64,000 nucleotides of DNA, from positions 992,001 to 1,056,000 of the forward strand of contig OY760143.1 in NCBI GenBank assembly GCA_963663245.1, written 5' to 3'. Position 1 is the first letter of the stretch. Each line of letters begins with the position of its first letter. Under the pieces are notes generated by a model, which saw only the letters and a list, made by a program, of their open reading frames with translations, was not told the DNA's origin and ran no database searches. The position numbers and the translations under genes were made by a program. Shown here one piece after another: positions 10,420-19,445 of the stretch. Origin of the DNA: JAFGVL01 sp963663245. Its GTDB lineage: Bacteria > Bacteroidota > Bacteroidia > Bacteroidales > Paludibacteraceae.

Positions 10420-10962
10420 ATGAGTAAAAAGAAAACTGCTGAAGAAACTCCATCAGAAAAACCTGAAGAGAAAGTAGCTGAAAAACAAGAAAAAAAACCG
10501 CAGGTTAAGAAATCAAAGAAAGAAGATTTTTTAAAAAAATATGAAGAGCTAAACGATACACATTTACGCTTAATGGCTGAATTTGATAATTATCGAAAGC
10601 GAACATTGCGTGAGAAAGCCGATTTAATGAAAACCGCAGGTGAGAGTTTGTTGCTTAATATACTTCCCTTGATGGATGATTTTGATAGAGGTTTAAAAGC
10701 TATGGATGATGCTTCTGATATTACTGCAGTGAAAGAAGGAATTGAACTTATTCATGGTAAATTTAAAGACTTTTTAAAACAACAGGGTGTGTCTGAAATT
10801 GATTCTATAGAACAGCAATTTGATACAGAATTTCATGAAGCAATAACAACTATTCCTGCTCCAGTAGAAGATTTAAAAGGAAAGGTAATCGATTGCACAC
10901 AAAAAGGCTATACACTTAATGAAAAGGTGATTCGATATTCACAAGTGGTAGTAGGAGAGTAA
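10420..10962 (+). CDS. grpE: Nucleotide exchange factor GrpE
   Basis: GrpE releases ADP from DnaK and works with DnaJ in protein folding and the heat response. The 180 residues comprise a charged, Lys/Glu-rich N-terminal tail (about 1-35), a long coiled coil (KYEELNDTHLRLMAEFDNYRKRT, about 41-63) and a C-terminal beta domain with the family signature running from FDTEFHEAI to the end (NEKVIRYSQVVV). dnaJ follows 49 nt later on the same strand, as is usual; dnaK is not in the window. No recognisable promoter was found in its 135-nt leader, which holds two hairpins. Confidence 0.95.
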   Translation: MSKKKTAEETPSEKPEEKVAEKQEKKPQVKKSKKEDFLKKYEELNDTHLRLMAEFDNYRKRTLREKADLMKTAGESLLLNILPLMDDFDRGLKAMDDASDITAVKEGIELIHGKFKDFLKQQGVSEIDSIEQQFDTEFHEAITTIPAPVEDLKGKVIDCTQKGYTLNEKVIRYSQVVVGE

Positions 10963-11011
10963 AAACGTATTGTTTTGCGTTTGCATATGGTAAATAAATA
11001 AATTAGATAAA

Positions 11012-12157
11012 GTGTCAAAAAGAGATTATTACGAAGTACTAGGCATTTCAAAGAATGCAGCAGAAGCTGAAATTAAAAAGGCTTATCGCAAAAAAGCTAT
11101 TGAGTTTCATCCAGACAAAAATCCAGACGATAAGGTAGCTGAAGAAAAATTTAAAGAAGCTGCAGAAGCTTATGAAGTTTTAAGTAATCCCCAGAACCGT
11201 CAACGTTATGATCAGTATGGTCATGCTGGAATGAATTCTGGTGGTGGAGCTGGAGGAGCACAATGGAGCGGAAATATGGAAGATATTTTCTCCCACTTTG
11301 GAGATATTTTTGGCGGAGGCTTTAGTGGCTTTGGCGGAGGTGGCAGTAGAGGGTCTAGGCAGCGAACTAATAGAGGAGCCGATTTACGTGTTAAAGTGAA
11401 CCTTTCCTTAAAAGAGATTGCTAAAGGTGCCGAAAAGAAAATAAAAGTAAAAAAATATATTAGTTGTTCTCATTGTTCAGGTTCTGGAGCTGCAGATAGC
11501 AATAGTATCTCTACTTGCTCAACTTGTCAAGGCACAGGTAGAGTTACGCGTGTACAACAAACAATATTGGGTGCTATGCAAACGCAAAGTACCTGTCCTT
11601 CTTGTAATGGAGATGGAAAAACAATTACTAATAAATGTACTCATTGTGCAGGAGAAGGGATTGTTCGTGACGAGGAAGTAATATCAATAAGCATACCTGC
11701 AGGAGTAATCGAAGGCATGCAACTATCAGTAAGTGGAAAAGGAAATGCAGCCCGTCGTGGAGGCGTTAATGGTGATTTATTAGTGTTGATACAAGAGGAA
11801 TCACATCCAGAACTAATAAGAGATGAGAATGATTTAATATATAATCTTTTGTTAGATGTCCCAATTGCAATATTGGGAGGTTCTGTTGAGGTTCCTACGA
11901 TAGAAGGAAAGGTAAAAGTGAAAATTGAGCCTGGAACACAACCCTCAAAGGTTCTTCGTTTAAGAGGTAAAGGTTTGCCAAGTGTAAATCGATATGGAAC
12001 TGGTGATTTATTAGTAAATATAGGTATTTATATACCAGAGAATTTGAGTAAAGAAGAGAAGAAGCAAATTGAAAAGCTAAAGAGCTCTCCAAATATTAAG
12101 CCTAGTTCTTCCGCAACAAAAGACTTCTTTAAGAGGTTTAAACATATGTTTGAATAA
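11012..12157 (+). CDS. dnaJ: Chaperone protein DnaJ
   Basis: DnaJ is a type I Hsp40 co-chaperone that delivers clients to DnaK and stimulates its ATPase. The 381 residues contain the J-domain (residues 1-70, HPD motif in EFHPDKNPDD), a Gly/Phe-rich linker, four zinc-binding CxxCxGxG-type repeats (CSHCSGSG, CSTCQGTG, CPSCNGDG, CTHCAGEG) and the C-terminal substrate-binding domains. Translation begins with GTG at 11012; the family-typical SKRDYYEVLG follows it directly, so the start is secure. It forms a pair with grpE. Confidence 0.96.
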   Translation: MSKRDYYEVLGISKNAAEAEIKKAYRKKAIEFHPDKNPDDKVAEEKFKEAAEAYEVLSNPQNRQRYDQYGHAGMNSGGGAGGAQWSGNMEDIFSHFGDIFGGGFSGFGGGGSRGSRQRTNRGADLRVKVNLSLKEIAKGAEKKIKVKKYISCSHCSGSGAADSNSISTCSTCQGTGRVTRVQQTILGAMQTQSTCPSCNGDGKTITNKCTHCAGEGIVRDEEVISISIPAGVIEGMQLSVSGKGNAARRGGVNGDLLVLIQEESHPELIRDENDLIYNLLLDVPIAILGGSVEVPTIEGKVKVKIEPGTQPSKVLRLRGKGLPSVNRYGTGDLLVNIGIYIPENLSKEEKKQIEKLKSSPNIKPSSSATKDFFKRFKHMFE

Positions 12158-12197
12158 ATAGGTTTCTCAACAAATTTTCTGAAATACAACAAATACA

Positions 12198-13037
12198 ATG
12201 CTTCAAATAGGAAAATATAATGATCTTCAGTTAACACATTTTTGTGATCAAGGAGCTATGTTTGATGGAGGAGAAGAAGGTTTAATTCTTATGCCACGAC
12301 AATATTTGAAAGATTGGATGGAAGAAGGTAGTATTGTACAAGCCTTAGTATATCCAGATACTGAAGATAAATTAGTAGCAACACGTGAAAAAGCTTATGG
12401 TCAGGTAGGTGATTTTGTTTTCTTACAAGTTGACTTAGTTAATGAAATGGGAGCTTATTTAGATTGGGGTGTAGCGCGTAGGTTGTTTGTTCCATTAAGA
12501 GAGCAAGGAGCACGTATGCAGGAAGATGGTACTTATTTGGTTCAGATACGTTATAATGAAAATACGAAGCGTATTTATGGAACTGCAAAATATGACAAGT
12601 TTATTAATAAAACTCAAGCACCATATCAAATTGGTGATGAAGTGGAGATATTGATAGCTTCAAAAACAGACTTAGGTTATAAGGCGATTATAAATAATCA
12701 GTATGTTGGGATATTATATGCTAATGAGTTATATGATACATTAGCTTTAGGTCATACTGGTGTTGCATATATAAAGAGAATAAGAGCTGATTTTAAGATA
12801 GATTTAAGTTTGTCAAAAATTGGTTTTGATCGTATAGTCGATTTTTCTGAAGAGTTACTACAACGTATTACTGAACGAGGGGGCTTTTTAGCCGTTACCG
12901 ATAAAAGTGAAGCTGAACTTATATATGAAATGTTTGGTGTAAGTAAAAAGACTTTTAAAAAAGCTGTTGGAGACTTATATCGCAGACAAATAATAACCTT
13001 GTCTAAAGAAGGGATTCAATTAACAGTTAACAGTTAA
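12198..13037 (+). CDS. CvfB/YitL-family S1 RNA-binding protein
   Basis: The 279 residues resemble the CvfB (YitL) family: tandem S1-like OB domains (EEGLILMPRQYLKDWMEEGS near the N terminus, then AYLDWGVARRLFVPLREQ) followed by a C-terminal winged helix (IYEMFGVSKKTFKKAVGDLYRR, about 244-265). The Staphylococcus member binds RNA and affects expression of virulence factors; in Bacteroidota the role is not established. It starts 40 nt after dnaJ and converges with a reverse-strand gene only 7 nt away, with no terminator between them. Confidence 0.85.
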   Translation: MLQIGKYNDLQLTHFCDQGAMFDGGEEGLILMPRQYLKDWMEEGSIVQALVYPDTEDKLVATREKAYGQVGDFVFLQVDLVNEMGAYLDWGVARRLFVPLREQGARMQEDGTYLVQIRYNENTKRIYGTAKYDKFINKTQAPYQIGDEVEILIASKTDLGYKAIINNQYVGILYANELYDTLALGHTGVAYIKRIRADFKIDLSLSKIGFDRIVDFSEELLQRITERGGFLAVTDKSEAELIYEMFGVSKKTFKKAVGDLYRRQIITLSKEGIQLTVNS

Positions 13038-13044
13038 TGTTACT

Positions 13045-13620
13045 CTATTTGTTTGATTTCAGATTAACAGGGATAAAATCTAAATTATATCCAGATTTTT
13101 TAATTTCTGTACTTGCCATATTGGGATGAAATAGTTCTACTTTGTAGACTTGCTTGTTCATGTGGAAATAATGCAATAATTTACCTTCGTATTTGTCTTG
13201 ATATATTTCCTTATTAAATACCTTCTCTAGGGAACAACTGTCTTTTGCAAAACTTGAATAGTTCATGTAGAAACTAGATTTATGCAATTCTTTTTTACAA
13301 ACAGCAGTAAGTTGAATTTTGTAATCTAATCCTTTTGTGAGGGTGAAGTTTAGAGAGGAAGGTTTTCTTGTCCAATAATACTTTACAGCAGAATTATTAA
13401 TCGCCATTAAGCTTACATACCCACAATTGACTATAGTGTCACTACCTTTGCTAAATTGCATATTTACACATCCAATAAAATTGTCCGTATCAATCTTAAT
13501 GAGAGTATCCACCTGAATTTTTTCTAGTTTTAACCATTCATAGCGAATGGTGTCATTACTGAAAAGATTACTAAGAGAGAGTATAAGAGCTATGGTAGTA
13601 ATTGTGAGTTTATATTTCAT
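13045..13620 (-). CDS. Secreted protein of unknown function
   Basis: The 191-residue product starts with a clear signal peptide (KYKLTITTIALILSLSNLFS), so it is exported to the periplasm or outer membrane. The rest is beta-rich with three cysteines spread through it (in FIGCVNMQF, IVNCGYVSL and LTAVCKKEL) and no lipoprotein box. No family could be recognised. It stands alone, convergent with the CvfB-like gene. Confidence 0.7.
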   Translation of the reverse strand: MKYKLTITTIALILSLSNLFSNDTIRYEWLKLEKIQVDTLIKIDTDNFIGCVNMQFSKGSDTIVNCGYVSLMAINNSAVKYYWTRKPSSLNFTLTKGLDYKIQLTAVCKKELHKSSFYMNYSSFAKDSCSLEKVFNKEIYQDKYEGKLLHYFHMNKQVYKVELFHPNMASTEIKKSGYNLDFIPVNLKSNK

Positions 13621-13718
13621 TTATTGGGTAGCTATGCTTGTTCATCTTGTTCAGAAATAAAGAATAGATTATTTTGTTGAAATTTAATTATTTCGAGTAA
13701 AAAAGCTATCTTGATATA

Positions 13719-14297
13719 TTAATAAATGAATGGTAAAAGTTTACGAGTGTTTTTCTTGTACTCTTTGTATTCTGCAAAATTCTGCAATAAATCTTTTTCC
13801 TCTTTAGAGATACGTTTCAAAATGCTAATTGTAAGAATGATGAAAAGTAAGTATGTAAATATACATGAAAAAAGTATACAGCCTGAAATAGCCATTATTA
13901 GAACGCCTAAATAAGCTGGATGTCTTATGTAAGTGTATACCCCATTTAAAATTAATTTTGTATGAGATTCAGCTTCGGCTAAAGGTGAAAAATTGTATTT
14001 TAGTGTTTGTAAAGTCAAAATTCGAATATATGCACCAATTGCAAATAGGGAGAATCCAATAATTATAGTTGGCAAGTAGAGAGTAGGGCTAGTAAAAGAA
14101 TACTCTATTGGAGCTATGTAAACACTTAAAAAGAATGATGCTAGAAGAATATTTAATTCATTTTTTCTTTTTTGTTTAAAAACCCAGCGAGAATACTTTA
14201 ATTCTAAAAAAACTTCAAGGGCACCATAAATACTAACTATTATAAAATATGCGATAACTAGTTCATTGTTCATAATCTGCTCAATTTTAATTTTCAA
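13719..14297 (-). CDS. Isoprenylcysteine methyltransferase-like membrane protein
   Basis: This 192-residue protein has about five hydrophobic segments and the C-terminal signature of the ICMT/phospholipid methyltransferase fold: NGVYTYIRHPAYLG (about 114-127) followed by a membrane segment and a conserved acidic/basic tail (EEKDLLQNFAEYKEYKKNTRK). Such enzymes methylate small or lipid-like substrates with S-adenosylmethionine at the membrane; the bacterial substrate is not known. The start could also be the internal ATG at 14273. A terminator lies between it and the SPFH gene upstream, so it is probably transcribed separately. Confidence 0.8.
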   Translation of the reverse strand: MKIKIEQIMNNELVIAYFIIVSIYGALEVFLELKYSRWVFKQKRKNELNILLASFFLSVYIAPIEYSFTSPTLYLPTIIIGFSLFAIGAYIRILTLQTLKYNFSPLAEAESHTKLILNGVYTYIRHPAYLGVLIMAISGCILFSCIFTYLLFIILTISILKRISKEEKDLLQNFAEYKEYKKNTRKLLPFIY

Positions 14298-14407
14298 CTT
14301 TGCATTGTCTTAGTTTTTTAATTGTGAGGATGAAAAACTATGCATTACAAATTTATATTTTTTTAAATAATGAGAGCTATTTTAAATAATATATTTTAAT
14401 TAAAACA

Positions 14408-14440
14408 AAAAAAGGTTTTGTGAATTACAAAACCTTTTTT
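14408..14440 (-). terminator. Terminator of the SPFH gene
   Basis: A perfect 14-bp stem (14408-14421 with 14427-14440), a 5-nt loop and T runs on both strands. It lies 28 nt past the SPFH stop codon. Confidence 0.85.
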
Positions 14441-14468
14441 GTCGAAAGACTATTAATGTTATTGTTTT

Positions 14469-15335
14469 TTATTTCTTTTTAGAAGGATATGGTGTAATTC
14501 CAGCCATTTCTCCAACAATATTTACTAAGTCTGAACCAGTAGGAACTACAATTTTTGCATTGTTTTCAAGTGAAGTTTCCAATGCTTCCAGTTTTCTTAA
14601 TACTTGTGCATTCCCAATAAAGTACTTTTCAGCAGCCTCGTTTACTAATTTAATAGCTTCAGCTTCACCTTCAGCATGTAAAATTTTAGACTGCCTAAAT
14701 CCTTCAGCTTCTTTTATCTTCGCACGTTTGATACCATCGGCTACAGTTTCTGCTGCTGTCGCTGAGTCAATTGCTGCAATTTTTTCATTCTCAGCTTTTA
14801 CTACTTTATTCATTGTTTCTTGTACGTCACGAGGAGGGTCGATTTGTTTTAACTCTGTACGTACAATCTCAATACCCCAATTAGCAGTTTCATTATGTAA
14901 AGTTTTGTACAATTCAGCATTTATTTTACCTCGTTCACTGTTAGCAGATTTTAGAGTTAATGTGCCTATAATATTACGTAAGGTAGTACGCGCTAAATTT
15001 ACAATTTGATATTGATAGTTGTTTACGTTATAGATAGAACCCTTAACACTTTCCTCGTCTGATTTTACTTTGAAGTACACTTGTGCATCTACACTTGCAT
15101 TCAAATTATCGTTGGTAATAATTTCTTGAGGTTGTGCGTCTATCATTTGTTCGGTAACATTTACAGGGTACATTTTATCAATAATTGGTATAATCCAATG
15201 GAAGCCTGCGCCTGCCAGTTTATTGTATTTACCTAGTCTTTCAATTAAACCACGTGATGTTGGGCGAACAATTCTAATTCCTGCAAAGAATATTATAAGA
15301 ACAGGAACAATGATGTAAATGAGATTAATTTGCAT
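14469..15335 (-). CDS. SPFH/band 7 membrane protein (paraslipin type)
   Basis: This is a stomatin-like scaffold that assembles in membrane microdomains. The order is one N-terminal transmembrane segment (IYIIVPVLIIFFAGIRIV), the SPFH domain starting at RPTSRGLIERLGKY, the conserved stretch EIITNDNLNASVDAQVYFKV, and a C-terminal Ala/Glu-rich coiled coil (about 175-245). The 288 residues suit the QmcA/paraslipin group. Such genes are often followed by an NfeD partner, but none is present here. It is divergent from the aldo/keto reductase. Confidence 0.88.
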   Translation of the reverse strand: MQINLIYIIVPVLIIFFAGIRIVRPTSRGLIERLGKYNKLAGAGFHWIIPIIDKMYPVNVTEQMIDAQPQEIITNDNLNASVDAQVYFKVKSDEESVKGSIYNVNNYQYQIVNLARTTLRNIIGTLTLKSANSERGKINAELYKTLHNETANWGIEIVRTELKQIDPPRDVQETMNKVVKAENEKIAAIDSATAAETVADGIKRAKIKEAEGFRQSKILHAEGEAEAIKLVNEAAEKYFIGNAQVLRKLEALETSLENNAKIVVPTGSDLVNIVGEMAGITPYPSKKK

Positions 15336-15439
15336 AATAGTTTATTTTAAATGTTTATTTGTATCGTCTGTGTTCAAATATTGAGTTTATAAAGTTACAA
15401 AATGTTTATATCTTTATGCTTGAATTATAAAAATAAAAT

Positions 15440-16420
15440 ATGGAATTTAGAAAAATAGGGAATTCAGATCTAGAACTGTCTGTAATTACTTTTGGAGCAT
15501 GGGCTGCTGGAGGTTGGTTGTGGGGAAGTACTGATAAAAATGAAGCCGTGAAAGCGATTCGTGAAGGAATAAATGTTGGTATGACTAGTATTGATACTGC
15601 ACCCGTTTATGGACAAGGTGAAAGTGAAGATATTGTAGGGGAGGCAATAAAAGGAATGTCTAGAGACAAGGTGCAAATATTAACCAAATTTGGAATGCGC
15701 TGGGATTTAGATAAAGGAACTAAGTTTATCCAAAGCTATAATAATCAGAAACAAGCTATTGATATTTATAAGTATGCTGGTAAAGAAAGCGTGATTAAAG
15801 AATGTGAGGATAGCCTTCGTCGTATGAAGACTGATTATATTGATTTATATCAAATTCACTGGCATGATGTGACAACCCCTATAAATGAAACCTTTGAGGC
15901 TGTTGAACGTTTAATTCAACAAGGAAAAGTTCGTTATGCAGGTGTTTGTAATTATAAAGCGGAATGGCTAGCTGAAGCCGATAAGTCTTTAAATATTGTG
16001 AATAATCAGATTCCTTATAGTATGGTGACTCGTAAAATGGAAGAAGAGACTATCCCTTACTGTATAGAAAATGAGAAAGCAGTGCTCGCTTATAGCCCTT
16101 TAGAAAGAGGATTACTAACTGGAAAATTAAAAGAGAACCCTCAATTTCAAGAAGGCGATCATCGTGCAAATCACCCTTCCTTTACGAACGAAAAAATTGC
16201 AGCAACAAATGCTATGCTAGCAAAACTACAAGTGCTAGCAAACGAAAAAGAAATTACTCTCGGACAGTTAGTCTTGCGTTGGACGGTGCAGCGACCAGGT
16301 ATAACAATTGCGTTGGCGGGTGCTCGAAATGCAACACAAACACTACAGAATGCAAAAGCTGGCGCGTTTAGTTTTACAGAGGAGGAAATGGCATTTATTG
16401 ATCGGGTAGTGTGTTCTTGA
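15440..16420 (+). CDS. Aldo/keto reductase
   Basis: An NAD(P)H-dependent reductase with a TIM-barrel fold. The catalytic tetrad is visible as Asp52 and Tyr57 (IDTAPVYGQGESE), Lys83 (LTKFG) and His140 (YIDLYQIHW). The 326-residue length and C-terminal cofactor segment (ALAGARNATQTLQNAKAG) fit the broad family; the natural substrate cannot be read from the sequence. Its TGA stop ends exactly where a 131-bp nested inverted repeat begins. Confidence 0.88.
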   Translation: MEFRKIGNSDLELSVITFGAWAAGGWLWGSTDKNEAVKAIREGINVGMTSIDTAPVYGQGESEDIVGEAIKGMSRDKVQILTKFGMRWDLDKGTKFIQSYNNQKQAIDIYKYAGKESVIKECEDSLRRMKTDYIDLYQIHWHDVTTPINETFEAVERLIQQGKVRYAGVCNYKAEWLAEADKSLNIVNNQIPYSMVTRKMEEETIPYCIENEKAVLAYSPLERGLLTGKLKENPQFQEGDHRANHPSFTNEKIAATNAMLAKLQVLANEKEITLGQLVLRWTVQRPGITIALAGARNATQTLQNAKAGAFSFTEEEMAFIDRVVCS

Positions 16421-16551
16421 AATTTTGCCGTCTGCTTTAGCTGACGGGTAATTGAATAAAAAATATAGGCTTTAGCCACATCTTTTTAATATGTGGCTAA
16501 AGCCTATTCTATTATATCTCAAATCCGTCAGCTAAAGCAGACGGCAAAATT
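16421..16551. repeat. Nested double palindrome between convergent genes
   Basis: Two perfect inverted repeats lie one inside the other. The outer arms are 27 bp (16421-16447 and 16525-16551), and each arm is itself an imperfect palindrome around GCTTTAGC/GCTAAAGC. The inner arms are 17 bp (16465-16481 and 16491-16507) and carry the same GCTTTAGC core. No long T run follows either hairpin, so it is not a typical intrinsic terminator. It looks like a REP/MITE-type element placed between the stops of two convergent genes. Confidence 0.75.
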
Positions 16552-16576
16552 ATGAACTATATCCTGTCTTAAATAT

Positions 16577-19021
16577 CTAAAACATAAATATAAACCCAAT
16601 CGTAGGAATCACATTCCGAGATTTATTATAAACCACAATTGGAATTCCATTTGAACCATCTTGTTTTATAGCTAAACCATCAGTTGTTTCAAATCCAGAG
16701 TTGTCAGCTTTTCGCTGAAAGGTGTAAGTTGGAGTGCTTTCATTTAAGCTGCCCAATACATTTTGTACATCTAAGAATAGCTCTAAAGTATACTTTTTAA
16801 AATCAAAGGTTTTGTCTATTCGTAAATCCAACTGATTAAAGTCTAATAATCGTTTGGTGTTTACTTTGCTGTAATCTAATACTCCTGACCCTAGCAACAT
16901 ATAGCTTTTTTGTGATAGATTCATATCATATGGAGTATAGGGATTTCCACCAGTGTAACGGTATTTAAATCCTAGCTGGTAGCCTTTTTTTAATATTAAT
17001 CCCAATGTCCCCGATAATAAATGACGATTATCCCAAGTAGATGGTTTAAGTATGCCATCTGTTCCTGAAAATAAACTTTTTACATAAGTATAGCTGACAA
17101 CATAAAAAATATTCTTAATCAGTTTTTGTTGTGCTGAAAACTCTACACCATATGCTTCACCGTATCCATTACTAGTTACTCCTTCGTTGCCGATAGCACC
17201 AAAGTCGTTCCCAAGGTTAGCTACAGAAATACTTGTATTTACTGATACGGGATAGTTATTGTATTGTTTGTAAAATCCTTCTACTACAAAACGCAAGGCA
17301 TCTTTGGGTTGATATTCGGTTCCTAATACATAGTGAGTAGAACGAATATAGTCCATATCCTTGTTTTGTAAAATGCCTGAGTTATCCTGGTATCCTAAGG
17401 TTGTATAAGTAGGGGTTCTATAATAATCTCCAAAGCTAGCCGTAATATCAAAAGTTTTGCTCACTACATATTTAAGCGACAATCTTGGTGATAATGTTTT
17501 TAATGGATTCATGCCTGTTTCGGTAAATGAATTCATGTCCGTACGTATGCCTGTTGAAACTAAGAATTTGTTGTTAAAGAATGATTTAGCTACTTGTCCG
17601 TAAGCACCATATTTTAATAAGTCAATACCATTTTTTGTGCTTATTACAGTTCCCGGAACTAAGAGATTGCCTAGACCATCTGTAATGTCGTTAGTAACTT
17701 GGCTAAAAAAGTCGATATCGTATTTCGCATATTGAGTGCTAGCACCTCCTGTGATTTTCCATCCATTGATAAATTTATTAAAGTTGATGCGTAATTTATT
17801 TTCAGCTTCAATAGATGTAAGACCTAAGGTTTGAGCATTTTTATCAATCACACCTTCTTTGTATTTGTCTACTGTATTCTCAAACATATTGCGGCTAAAA
17901 CTAACTGTCATAAAACCTTTTTCGTACAGGTGTCTATAGGTAGTTCCTATGGTGTAGTTCCATTGGTTGATATAGGGTTGTGAACGTGTAATATATACAT
18001 CCTCTGGTGTTGCATTTGGTTTATCTGCAAAGGAAAAATTATCAATAGCTCCAATACCTAGAACAGTTAAGTCGTTTTTCTTGTCAAAGCGATGTGTTAG
18101 CTTATACTGATAGTCAAAGTAATTGGGGCGAATAGGAATGTCTATCCATGAAAATAATAAACCCAAGTAAGATTGACGAGCCGAAGCTAAGAAAGTTGTT
18201 TTTTTACTCTTTCCAATCGGACCTTCTAATACTAGGGCTGACTCTGTAAGTCCAGTTCTAATATTTCCTTTTACTTTTTCTGGGTTTCCATCTCTTTGAT
18301 TGATTACAAAAGTTGAGGCTAATGCATTATCATAACGAGCATCAAAAGCAGAGCTGGTTAGTTTAAGATCTTCTATAAAGGCTACATTTAAAATGCCCTG
18401 TGCACCACCCGAGCTACCTTGTGTTTGAAAATGGTTAATAATAGGAATTTCAATTCCATCTAAATAGTACACATTTTCGTTAGGCGAACCACCACGAATT
18501 ATAATATCATTACGCGACCCGCCACCTCCATTGTTGCTGCCAACACCAGGCAAAGTTTGCACTACTTTAGATACATCAAAGTTGCCACCTGGATTGCTCT
18601 TTATCTCTTGTGAAGTTAATCGCTGTACAGATAAGGGCGAGATCATGTCGCCAGCAGAGGCAGAACGTTCTTTGTCAAATGTTATGACAATGTCATTTAA
18701 TTGTTCTCCACTTTCAGTTAAATCAAAATTGATGATTTGATCGTATCCACTCATCAATTGTATATTGTATTTTGTGTCTGTTGTGTAGCCAATATAACTT
18801 ACTCGAATATTTACTACTCCAATAGGAGCATCTAGTGTGTAGTTCCCATTTATATCTGTAATGGTTCCTTTGTCTGTTCCCTCTATGAAAACTGATGCCC
18901 CGATAATCTCACTTTGTGTGTTCTTGTCAGTAATCTTTCCTCTTATTTTCCCATTGTTTTGAGCGTTAGCTATAATTGATAGTAATGCAATTATTAAGCT
19001 AATAACATATTTAATTTTCAT
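16577..19021 (-). CDS. TonB-dependent receptor with CarboxypepD_reg-like domain
   Basis: An outer-membrane active transporter of 814 residues. A signal peptide (KIKYVISLIIALLSIIANAQ) is followed by a carboxypeptidase-regulatory-like beta-sandwich (GKIRGKITDKNTQSEIIGAS, about 24-110), a plug domain (about 125-240, with GGSRNDIIIRGGSPNENVYYLDG) and a 22-strand-type barrel ending in NVIPTIGFIFMF. The substrate cannot be read; there is no SusD partner, so it is not a standard SusCD glycan importer. A TATTTTTG -7 box sits on its strand at 19057-19050, about 29 nt before the ATG. It appears to be a single-gene unit. Confidence 0.9.
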   Translation of the reverse strand: MKIKYVISLIIALLSIIANAQNNGKIRGKITDKNTQSEIIGASVFIEGTDKGTITDINGNYTLDAPIGVVNIRVSYIGYTTDTKYNIQLMSGYDQIINFDLTESGEQLNDIVITFDKERSASAGDMISPLSVQRLTSQEIKSNPGGNFDVSKVVQTLPGVGSNNGGGGSRNDIIIRGGSPNENVYYLDGIEIPIINHFQTQGSSGGAQGILNVAFIEDLKLTSSAFDARYDNALASTFVINQRDGNPEKVKGNIRTGLTESALVLEGPIGKSKKTTFLASARQSYLGLLFSWIDIPIRPNYFDYQYKLTHRFDKKNDLTVLGIGAIDNFSFADKPNATPEDVYITRSQPYINQWNYTIGTTYRHLYEKGFMTVSFSRNMFENTVDKYKEGVIDKNAQTLGLTSIEAENKLRINFNKFINGWKITGGASTQYAKYDIDFFSQVTNDITDGLGNLLVPGTVISTKNGIDLLKYGAYGQVAKSFFNNKFLVSTGIRTDMNSFTETGMNPLKTLSPRLSLKYVVSKTFDITASFGDYYRTPTYTTLGYQDNSGILQNKDMDYIRSTHYVLGTEYQPKDALRFVVEGFYKQYNNYPVSVNTSISVANLGNDFGAIGNEGVTSNGYGEAYGVEFSAQQKLIKNIFYVVSYTYVKSLFSGTDGILKPSTWDNRHLLSGTLGLILKKGYQLGFKYRYTGGNPYTPYDMNLSQKSYMLLGSGVLDYSKVNTKRLLDFNQLDLRIDKTFDFKKYTLELFLDVQNVLGSLNESTPTYTFQRKADNSGFETTDGLAIKQDGSNGIPIVVYNKSRNVIPTIGFIFMF

Positions 19022-19217
19022 GATTATATTCGATTAAAGTACTTTAATGCAAAAATACAAAACATTTTCCACTTAAACTTGATTGTGTAAGTTAAACTTA
19101 CTTGAAGATTATATAGGATGTGTTGAATTGCTACTGATATTGTCCTTATACATTTTTAGATATGCGTGCAGTATACTTATGAATTGACACAATATTTAAT
19201 AAATATACGTTAGATTG
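19022..19217. other. Intergenic region between divergent TonB receptor and ilv leader
   Basis: About 200 bp of AT-rich sequence. The only signal seen is the reverse-strand -7 box (TATTTTTG read on the minus strand, 19057-19050) for the TonB receptor gene. No ORF, riboswitch or repeat was recognised. Confidence 0.4.
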
Positions 19218-19247
19218 TTTGTTTTTGGTAAAAATGTTGTATATTTG
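19218..19247 (+). promoter_or_regulatory. Promoter of the ilv leader
   Basis: TTTG at 19218-19221, an 18-nt spacer and TATATTTG at 19240-19247. Transcription would begin near 19253, about 15 nt before the leader peptide ATG. Confidence 0.8.
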
Positions 19248-19267
19248 CAATTCAATTAAAACGAATA

Positions 19268-19330
19268 ATGAAAAGATACATGTTAGATATTATAGTAAGC
19301 GTTGTCGTCCTAATTACACCAATTAGGTAG
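19268..19330 (+). CDS. ilv operon leader peptide
   Basis: A 20-codon ORF directly behind a good promoter encodes MKRYMLDIIV followed by SVVVLITPIR. Codons 8-16 read Ile-Ile-Val-Ser-Val-Val-Val-Leu-Ile, a run rich in all three branched-chain amino acids, the products of the operon. The TAG stop is built into the antiterminator arm 19327-19335. This is the arrangement of a ribosome-sensed attenuator: slow translation at these codons when charged Ile-, Val- or Leu-tRNA is scarce should allow read-through into ilvD. The leader function is inferred from sequence. Confidence 0.85.
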   Translation: MKRYMLDIIVSVVVLITPIR

Positions 19331-19401
19331 AGGAATGCTTATGTAGTTGCGCTAACATTATAATATATATTAAGCCTTTCTCTACCGAGATAGGCTTTTT
19401 T
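19327..19401 (+). terminator. ilv attenuator: antiterminator arm and terminator
   Basis: The terminator has outer stem AAGCCT (19372-19377) with AGGCTT (19392-19397), a T-T mismatch, inner stem TCTC/GAGA, loop TACC, and T run 19396-19401. The competing structure pairs GTAGAGGAA (19327-19335, containing the leader stop) with TTTCTCTAC (19377-19385), 9 bp with one G-U pair, which removes the terminator's 5' arm. The two structures are mutually exclusive. Confidence 0.85.
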
Positions 19402-19415
19402 GTTAATAAATAACT

Positions 19416-19445
19416 TTTGTAAATGGCTTAAAAACTGTAATTTTG
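19416..19445 (+). promoter_or_regulatory. Possible second promoter between attenuator and ilvD
   Basis: TTTG at 19416-19419, an 18-nt spacer and TAATTTTG at 19438-19445, 30 nt before ilvD. It would give transcription that bypasses the attenuator. Confidence 0.6.

Noticed and set aside
14560..15009. 149-codon open frame antisense to the SPFH gene
   Set aside because: It is a shadow of the Ala/Glu-rich coiled-coil region, Ser/Ala-rich with no domain and no promoter, and the opposite frame is a well-known family.
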